A DNA stretch of 64,000 bases from Astragalus membranaceus. Its lineage: Eukaryota > Streptophyta > Magnoliopsida > Fabales > Fabaceae. Position 1 is the first letter of the stretch. Each line of letters starts with the position of its first letter. The DNA is taken from the NCBI GenBank assembly GCA_039519185.1, contig CM076848.1, positions 186,680,628-186,744,627 of the forward strand, written 5' to 3'. The notes beneath the pieces were generated by a model. That model was given only the letters and a program-made list of their open reading frames with translations. It was not told the origin of the DNA and searched no databases. Below, piece by piece: positions 57,120 to 64,000 of this stretch. The position numbers and the translations under genes are program-made.

Positions 57120-60100
57120 TCTCACACCTTTGAAGAATTTCTTCTAGGTTTGAAAGACACGATGAGAATGTTTCTCCAAAAATAGAAAAGTCATCCATGA
57201 AGACTTCCATTGATTGCCCAATGAAGTCAGAAAAGATTGACATCATGCATCTTTGAAAGGTAGCAGGAGCATTACAAAGTCCAAAAGGCATCCTTCTAAA
57301 GGCAAAAGTGCCATAAGGACAAGTAAAGGTGGTTTTCTATTGATCCTTAGGTTCAATTGCTATTTGATTGTATCCTGAATAACCATCTAAGAAACAATAG
57401 AATTCCTTTCCTGCTAACCTATCTAACATTTGATCTATAAAGGGTAAGGGGAAATGATCTTTCTTAGTGGCCTTATTGAGTTTTCTGTAATCCATACAGA
57501 TTCTCCACCCTGTTACAGTTCTGGTTGGGATTAATTCATTATTTTCATTGGCTACAACTGTGACTCCACCCTTTTTAGGAACACATTGCACAGGACTAAC
57601 CCATGCACTATCTGAAATAGGGTAGATAATACCAGCATCTAGCCATTTAATTATTTCCTTCTTAACAACCTCTTTCATTATTGGATTTAATCTTCTTTGC
57701 CCTTCTATGCTATTTTTAGAATTTTCTTCTAAAATTATCCTATGCATGCATGTTGAGGGGCTAATCCCTTTAATGTCAGACATTTGCCAACCTATAGCTT
57801 TTCTATGTTTTCTCGAGGTGTTAATTAAATCAGGCTCTTGTTCTAAAGATAGATCAGATGCTATGATTACAGGAAGAGTATCATTCTCACCTAGAAAAAC
57901 ATATTTTAAATGCTTAGGTAGTTCTTCCAATTCTAGCTTAGGAGGTTGTTCAACAGAAGGTACATTTTCTTTAAGGTTGGGATCTTCTAAATTAAGAGAT
58001 TCATAAGTTCTAGCCCATACCTTAGGTGTAGCTTGTTCCTTGGGCAATATGCTTTCTTCAATAAATTCCTCAGCAGGCAATGCAGAAACATCAGGTGCTA
58101 GTGCATTGGCAAGGTGATCATACTGCTTGTGGAACTGCTTCTCTACAAAATGATCAAGTGAGATTGATGAACACTCTTCACTCTCCTCTGCAGGATACTT
58201 CAAAGCATTCAAGACATTGAATTTTACTTCTTGATCATTCACTCTCATGGTTAGCTCTCCTCTTTGCACATCTATCAGTGTTTTCCCTGTTGCCAAGAAT
58301 GGTCTTACAAGTATGACTGGCACTTCTTCATTTGCAATGAAATCAAGTATAACAAAATCTGCAGGAAACACAAATTTGTCAACTTGCACCAATATATCCT
58401 CAATAATTCCTTCTGGATATGCAATTGATCTATCTGCCAAAGATAGTGTCAATGTGGTAGGTTTAGCATTTCCAATCCCTAACTTTGTGAAGATAGATTT
58501 GGGCATCAAATTGATGCTTGCACCTAAATCACATAATGCTCTTCCTGTATAGTACTTACCTATTGAAAAAGGGATTGTAAAGCTACCTGGATCCTTTAGC
58601 TTCCTTGGAATTTTGTTTTGTAAAATTAGACTACATTCTTTTGACATAACAACAGTTTCAAATTCCCCTAATCTTCTCCTTTTAGAAAGCACATCTTTCA
58701 TGAATTTGGCATAGTTTGGCATTTGTTGAAGTGCCTCTATCAGGGGAGTATTGATATGCAATTGTTTTAAAACATCTAAAAATTTACTGAATTGCTTCTC
58801 CTCATGTATTCTTTTCAATCTTTGAGGAAAAGGAGGAGGAGGGTATTCTGGTACTAACCTTGGAGTAGGAGTTGTAGGAACATCAGGTGTTTCTGCATCT
58901 TGAGAATTTTTTTCATTTTTATTTTTTTCTCCCTTCTCTGTACCTTCAAGCTCATACGGTTCTGTTAGATCATTGCCACTTCTCAAAGATATGGCTTTGA
59001 CCTGCTCCTTACCTTGCCTTTGTGAGGGTGAAGCTTCTGTGTTTGATGGCAAAGTACCTGCTGGTCTTTGCTGCAAAGCAGTTGCTAATTGCCCTACTTG
59101 GTTCTCTAGGTTCTTAATTGATATATCATGAGCTTGCCTAGCAGTTCTAGTTTCACTAATGAATGATCTAAGCAATTCTTCTAGAGAATTGGCACTGGCA
59201 GGTGGGTTTGATCTTTGTTGGCTTTGAGGTAGGAATCCAGGAGGAGTACTTGGTGCAGGTGCATTAGAATTGTTCCACCTAAAATTTGGGTGGTTCTTCC
59301 ATCCTGGATTGTAGGTATTAGAGTAAGGGTTGTTATTTTTATTGTAACCTACATAATTGACAGAGACAGGGTTGCTAGGACATTCTTCATATAAATGGCC
59401 TCCTCCACAATACACACAACTTGTAGTTCCTGGAGGGGCTTGTTCTATAGCTGCTGCAGTGTTTTCTTTATGTGTTGCTACACTAGATGTAGGTGCACTA
59501 GTGCACTGTTTGATCAGATTGGTTAAAGTGGCTACTTGAGCAGATAGGGCTGATATGTCATTAATCTCATGTACTCCAGAGGTTCTCTTTTGAGCACTTA
59601 CAGAGGTTCTCTTTTGAGCACTTACCCTCTCAGTAGGCCAACTTGAACCATTTGTAGCAATTTTGTCAATAAGATCACATGCTTCATTATAAGACATATT
59701 CAAAAGAACACCACCAGCTGATGCATCAAGCATCACTCTGGTTTGTGGTTCTAGACCATTGTAAAAAGTTTCCATTTGTATAATGACAGGTAAACCATGA
59801 TGTGGACATTTTCTTAAAAGCTCTTTCCATCTTTTCCATGCTTCAAACAATGATTCAAATTCTTTTTGTCTAAAAGATGTAATATCATGTCTCATCCTAG
59901 CATTTTTAATAGGAGGAAAATATTTGCTTAAGAATTTTTCAGCTAATTCATTCCATGTATGAATAGAATTGGGCTCCATAGAATTTAGCCATGATTTAGC
60001 CCTATCTTTCAAAGAGTATGGAAATAACTTAAGCCTAAATGCATCCTCACTAATACTAGGAATGATAAAGTTACTACAAACTTCTATGAATTGCTTTAAA

Positions 60101-60498
60101 TGCTCATGGGGATCTTCATGTGGAGATCCACCAAATTGACCAATTGTTTGCAACATTTGAAACATCATAGGTTTAAATTCAAAATGAACAGCATCAATTT
60201 GAGGTCTAGCAATACTAGTTTGTATGTGCTGCTGGTCATATTGAGCATAGTCTCTCATAGGTCTATCTCTATCATTAATCATACCTATTGGTCCCATTTG
60301 AATGAATTGTTGTCTGTGATCTGGTCCACCTTCAGGTTGTTGATGTGAATTAGGTCCTCCTCTTACTGAGGCATTTTCACTGTGGTGAGACATTGTTCTG
60401 CAGTTTTGTTGTCTTTGTCTTTGTTGTCTTAGCAATCTCCTAAATCTTCTCTCAATTTCTGGATCACAATCAAATTCTGGTGGTCTATCTCTGGGCAT
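57120..60498 (-). pseudogene. Athila-like gag-protease-RT polyprotein, truncated in RT
   Basis: ATG at 60498. Residues 1-60 are Arg/Gln-rich. The gag core follows: LQTIGQFGGSPHEDPHEHLK, FRLKLFPYSLKDRAKSWLNS, WNELAEKFLSKYFPP, ECPHHG-like KCPHHGLP. A zinc knuckle CVYCGGGHLYEEC lies near residue 365. The aspartic protease has ALCDLGASINLMPKSIF. RT starts with WVSPVQCVPKKGGVTVV, WRICMDYRKLNKATKKDHFP and FYCFLDGYSGYNQIA. The open frame is 1053 codons, ending at 57337 in a TAG just before KTTFTCPYGTFAF. The same frame goes on through MPFGLCNAPATFQRC and VFMDDFS to about 57120, where RT similarity stops. A 27 bp direct duplication doubles VSAQKRTS (near 59570-59630). Capsid-forming gag may still be made. 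Confidence 0.92.
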
Positions 60499-60599
60499 AA
60501 ACTAGTGTTTCTGCACTAAGTGTTTCTGCACAGAAAACAGAATACCAGTAGTACTAATAAAACACTAAATTAACAATCTAAACAACAAAATTTTACTAT

Positions 60600-60625
60600 A
60601 ATCCCCGGCAACGGCGCCAAAAACT
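60600..60625 (-). other. Primer-binding site of the Athila-like element
   Basis: On minus, shortly after the LTR end ccacacca, comes tttttggcgccgttgccggg, the PBS form typical of Athila elements. Confidence 0.85.
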
Positions 60626-62262
60626 TGGTGTGGTTATTTTAATATATGCAAGTATACATAGTCACACAAGTAATAAAGTGATAAGAAAGGTCGAACCCAC
60701 AGGGATTAGGTATTGTAAATTTTTGTAGTTCAAAGTGTACACTTAGTGTGTCTACACTATTCAGTATTTTTGGTTTGGAGTTTTCAAAGTAAGTAAAAAT
60801 AGTAATAAGCAATAAAATGTGTGAGAAATCAGTGGAAAAAGTAGTTGAGATGTTTTCACCAAGTACTTTACTTCTAAGTGTTTTAATGGAGTATGTAGTG
60901 TGGGAACACTGGATGTAGGTGCATCAGTTTTTGCCTTTCAGCACTTCTCTTTAGAGTTTCATTACAAGCTCTTATGATCTTTGTTCTTTACAGTAAAGAA
61001 AGGTTTGTCAATTCCTCCCTTGCCTCCTAACAATGATCCAAGTTGCTAAATAGGTTCACTCTTGTAATTTTATTATCCTAAGGACTATGCTATCCTATGT
61101 CTAGGTTTTAGCATGTTTTTAACAAAGTTTTCTTTATTAAATACTTGTCCCTATTAACTCTTGAGTTCATAAATGTAGCCCATGTCTGCTGCTACAAGTT
61201 TTACCTATTCTAAAGTGATCAATTCCAGAATAAGTTGAAAGAAGTATTATGCAAGAGTTTAAAGTGTTTACACTACATAAACCATAATAACATATTTAGA
61301 AGTTCATTACAAGGTTAGAACATCTCAACTTAAGGGAATTTAGCTCATGTTACTCATGTTATAAAGCAAAGAATATGCAAAGAACATAAGTAAATGAATA
61401 ATAAAGCAAAAGAACTTAAAAGAGTAGAGATTACTTGAATAGAAAATCTTTTGCATTAAGTTCCCAAGTTGAAGTACAATAAAGATTTCTTACACGAATT
61501 TCTTCAAAGTAGAAGTGAAGGGAATGGTTGTCAAGCACTTCCTCACCTTCCTCTCCTTAGAAACTTGGAATGAAAATAAACTAAACCTAAACTAAGCGAT
61601 CCTTTCAGAAAACAAAATAAAGAATTACAAATGAAAGATGAAGGATTTAAAGATGTAAAAGATGATGGATAAGTGAAGATATGGCTTCTATTTATAGGCT
61701 TGAAAGCTTTCCTCTTGCAAGGGGTTTCCTTTGGCGTGAAAGATCAGCTGAGGGTACCAAACATGGTTAGTTGTAGACAACCAATCAAGCAAGCTGCACA
61801 GGTTTGGTCGCTTGCATGCATAACAAAAGATGAGGTCTATTGGAGAAATGCCACATGTCTTTTAGATAAGTTGAGTCTTGCAACTTGATTTTTATGTGTA
61901 TCGCCGACTTCTGCAAGTGGCTCAGCTCTAGGTGACTAGGCATGACGTTACAAATCAAGTGTGGAAGCATTGAAATGGTCTTTGGATGTTTTGGTATAAA
62001 ATGCAGAATTTAGCAGGTGTTGGCAGTGTTTCCACTCCTGGTGTTGGCAGTGTTTCCACTTCTGCAGTAGCTGCACTGAACAAAAACATCAAACCTAACA
62101 AGATTTGTGCATTTTGCCTAGATCATTTCCCTTTATCCATTTGAATATTTAGAATGTTGTTCCTTGATAAATAAGCTATAAATATATATATAAATGTTCT
62201 TGAAAATAAGCAATAACTCAAGCTTAATTGTATGAATAACTCTATATAAAATAGAGTTATCA
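60626..62262 (-). repeat. 5' LTR of the Athila-like element
   Basis: 1637 bp. It differs from the other LTR by scattered substitutions and by an extra ggtgttggcagtgtttccac copy near 62039. Confidence 0.92.
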
Positions 62263-62446
62263 GCTGGACAATTGGGCCATGGCTATGGTGATTTGGCCTT
62301 GAAGGAAGCTCGATGCTAATACCTCTGGATTTCGACGCCCCAGTCTGATATGCATTCGAACATGAAAGATAAACCCAATCCTTGGCCCAACCCATTGATA
62401 GGTTTATTAATTTGGGATTAGAAAGATGGACTCACACCCCCTGCTA

Positions 62447-63915
62447 CTAAAGAGTCCCCACGACTTGAATACTATTATTTAGCTTACAACTTTCTGAAAA
62501 AATTACCGAATTACCTCCTTGATTGGAATTTGAACAGCGACGCCCCTCATTTGAAAATATTACATCCTTAATTAACGATTCATTCCTCAACAAAATCGAA
62601 CTGTTATCTTCAACATTAAAATCGTTTCCAACAAACTTCCCCACATCACGCCTAGAATTTTGGATATTATTGTTCACCTCCATCAATGTGCCGTCAGTCA
62701 TACCACCATCAGGGACTCCGCCAATAACTCCAGCCACACTTCCTCTGTCGTCCACAACCTCAAAAGCGTCGAAATTATCTTGCCACTCCTCCGTTGAATC
62801 CGATGATTCGCTTGCTGACGATGAAATTTTCCCCATCCCCTTCTTACTACCTCCACTCCATTGGAGAGGACCACTCCAATCCTCCACCAATCTAATGGTG
62901 AACGTAATCTTGTTAATGCACACCTCCATCACACGGTTCACATTTTCAAATGCCTGAGTACGAATCATTACCCGAGCTACATCCATCTTCCTTCTTTTTT
63001 CGGTGTCGTCATCCGAATAGAGATAAGTACCCACTGAAGTAGTGATTTCAGTGAAGAACTCAGCGCTCCACGCATGCATCAGAACACTGAAACATCTAAT
63101 CCACACAAGACGTTTGTTATCCACATCGATGGGCTTCCACGGACAAATCCATTTGAACCATTGAGATAGCCATTCCTCTGCTTCTTCCACAAAACCCTTG
63201 AAATCGTCATCGTCCTTACTGCCTTCAAGAAGCACCAAGTTGGATCCCATTGGAGTATCTTTGATTGAGAAAACACCTTGTCGTACGATTTCATCATGAA
63301 TAAAATAGGACTTTCCTGGGTGCAACACCTCACCCACCATTGCATTGGAAAAATCACACATAATATCTGTACTCACATCAAAACTAAGATCACACGAACT
63401 AGAACCTTCAACCACCTTCGCCTTGTAAATAATCCCCTCCGTAGTCGCAGAAACATTCTTCGACACCCACTTCTTGGACAAGTTCATCGTCTTAGGTGGA
63501 GTCACAACATTGAGATTAGGTTGAAATTATTCTTCGGTAAGATGGGGTTCGGTTGGACGGCGCTCCTCTTCTTATCCTTATGAAGCTCACGATTGAACTT
63601 TGGCAAATTCACGTGAATCTTCAACCCTTCCACAAATATATTGTCTAAGATGATGACCAATTTCTCTGGTTCCTTCACGTCAAGATATCTCACAAAGCCG
63701 AAGCGATTCCCATGGCCATCGCTCCTTGCCGGAGTGACCACTTCCATCACTCTCCTGTGATTGGAGAAAACATGAAACATCTCCTTTGCCCTAAACCTAG
63801 TCGGAAAGTTGGTGAAAAAGAACGATGAGATGTTTTCGTTCAACACCTCCCCCCAAGCTAAAGAACGGACTCCAAATAGTCCCGACAAATGATGATTGAG
63901 GCGAGATTCGGCATT
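62447..63915 (-). pseudogene. LINE ORF1 with RRM, frameshifted, 5' end lost
   Basis: The frame is open on minus from 63915, but the first codons have no ATG; the upstream part is replaced by MITE-like sequence. An RRM follows: RNP2-like SSFFFTNFP, RNP1 GNRFGFVRYL and FVEGLKIHVNLPKF. A one-base frameshift near 63530 moves to the next frame: VVTPPKTMNLSKKWVSKNVS, then a DUF4283-like section RLVWIRCFSVLMHAWSAEFF, VARVMIRTQAFENVNRVMEV and LVEDWSGPL, then an acidic Ser-rich tail to a stop at 62447. Plant L1 ORF1 proteins of this type bind the element's RNA. It continues toward 53991 in the uninterrupted LINE. Confidence 0.75.
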
Positions 63916-64000
63916 TTAAATATATGTTTGGCCCCTGCAAATATGGCCATAATCCATTTAGGCCCCTGTAAAAAAAGTTTTAAAATGGTCCTTACAAATA
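63914..64000 (+). mobile_element. Left end of a MITE, cut by the window edge
   Basis: ttaaatatatgtttggcccctgcaaatat followed by ggcccctgtaaa and ggtccttacaaata resembles the ends of the Mutator-type MITE at 25452-25732. It adjoins the LINE ORF1 start. Confidence 0.55.

Larger units (their letters stand above)
53992..62262 (-). mobile_element. Athila-like Ty3/gypsy retrotransposon, internally deleted
   Basis: Read on minus: 5' LTR 62262-60626, PBS next to it (tggcgccgttgccgggga, tRNA-Asp type, the usual Athila site), gag-protease-RT frame 60498-57120, a deletion, a non-coding 3' part, a PPT (taagtttgggggtg, 55632-55618) and the 3' LTR 55617-53992. LTRs start tgataactc and end ccacacca, and are about 98-99% alike. 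TSD GCTGG is exact (53987-53991, 62263-62267). RNase H and integrase are missing, so it cannot move on its own. It landed in the LINE ORF1. Confidence 0.93.
49853..63915 (-). mobile_element. L1-type LINE, copy B, near full length, split by the Athila-like element
   Basis: The 3' poly-A end is seen on plus at 49853-49860. ORF2 and the end of ORF1 reach 53991, and sequence resumes at 62263 with ORF1 up to 63915. Removing 53992-62262 and one GCTGG rejoins a continuous LINE. ORF1 stop (TGA, 53574-53576) and ORF2 start (ATG, 53575-53577) overlap as ATGA. The 5' end runs into a MITE-like sequence at 63914, so the initiator and 5' UTR are not visible. Confidence 0.85.

Noticed and set aside
58247..58552. 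101-codon plus frame opposite the Athila polyprotein
   Set aside because: Shadow of the protease-coding strand.

Overview
The window is nuclear DNA of a flowering plant. It is AT-rich, genes are intron-split, and most of it is nested transposable elements. The mix of a large Ogre/Tat-like LTR element with 3.8 kb LTRs, an Athila-type Ty3/gypsy element, L1-type LINEs, Helitrons, hAT and Mutator-type MITEs, and FAR1/OTU/PMD-bearing MULEs suggests a legume, probably of the pea-clover-medick-vetch group. That assignment is inference from element style, not from a species-specific gene.

Layout. 1-7290: LTRs of one Ty3/gypsy-like family; a reverse LTR (1998-2385 plus 4939-7291) is split by a forward solo LTR (2386-4938), and carries a 430 bp foreign gene fragment at 5815-6244. 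7756-10949 (minus): the only intact host gene, a five-exon 316-aa NADPH reductase of the eugenol/isoeugenol synthase (PCBER) type; its promoter-proximal flank is tandemly duplicated and split by a 1.65 kb insertion. 13197-17812: a complete MULE with a 9-bp target duplication, carrying a plant mobile domain (PMD) pseudogene on plus, and a PB1-like small gene and a transposase/OTU remnant on minus.

A tandem segmental duplication covers the rest. About 9.6 kb from inside the MULE to inside a LINE (copy A, 15593-25190) is repeated as copy B (25191-53950), with a fused LINE/MULE junction at a CACC-repeat microhomology. Copy B was later expanded by a 15.3 kb non-coding Ogre-like element (28527-43840), a Mutator-type MITE (25452-25732) and two long-TIR elements in an ATT microsatellite (44918-46969). 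Copy A received a hAT MITE (18914-19132) and lost most of the transposase. The LINE of copy B continues past the duplication end and is split by an Athila-like element (53992-62262, TSD GCTGG) whose gag-protease frame is long but whose RT is cut short and whose RNase H and integrase are missing; the LINE ORF1 with its RRM lies at 62447-63915.

The most unusual signals are a family of stem-loops with compensatory base changes in the Ogre-like LTR, clusters of short GGTAAATCCGATTT-like repeats at the ends and in the middle of the MULE, and an intact TATA-driven PB1-like small gene in the second MULE copy. No bacterial, organellar or CRISPR features are present. All element names rest on motif recognition without database searches.
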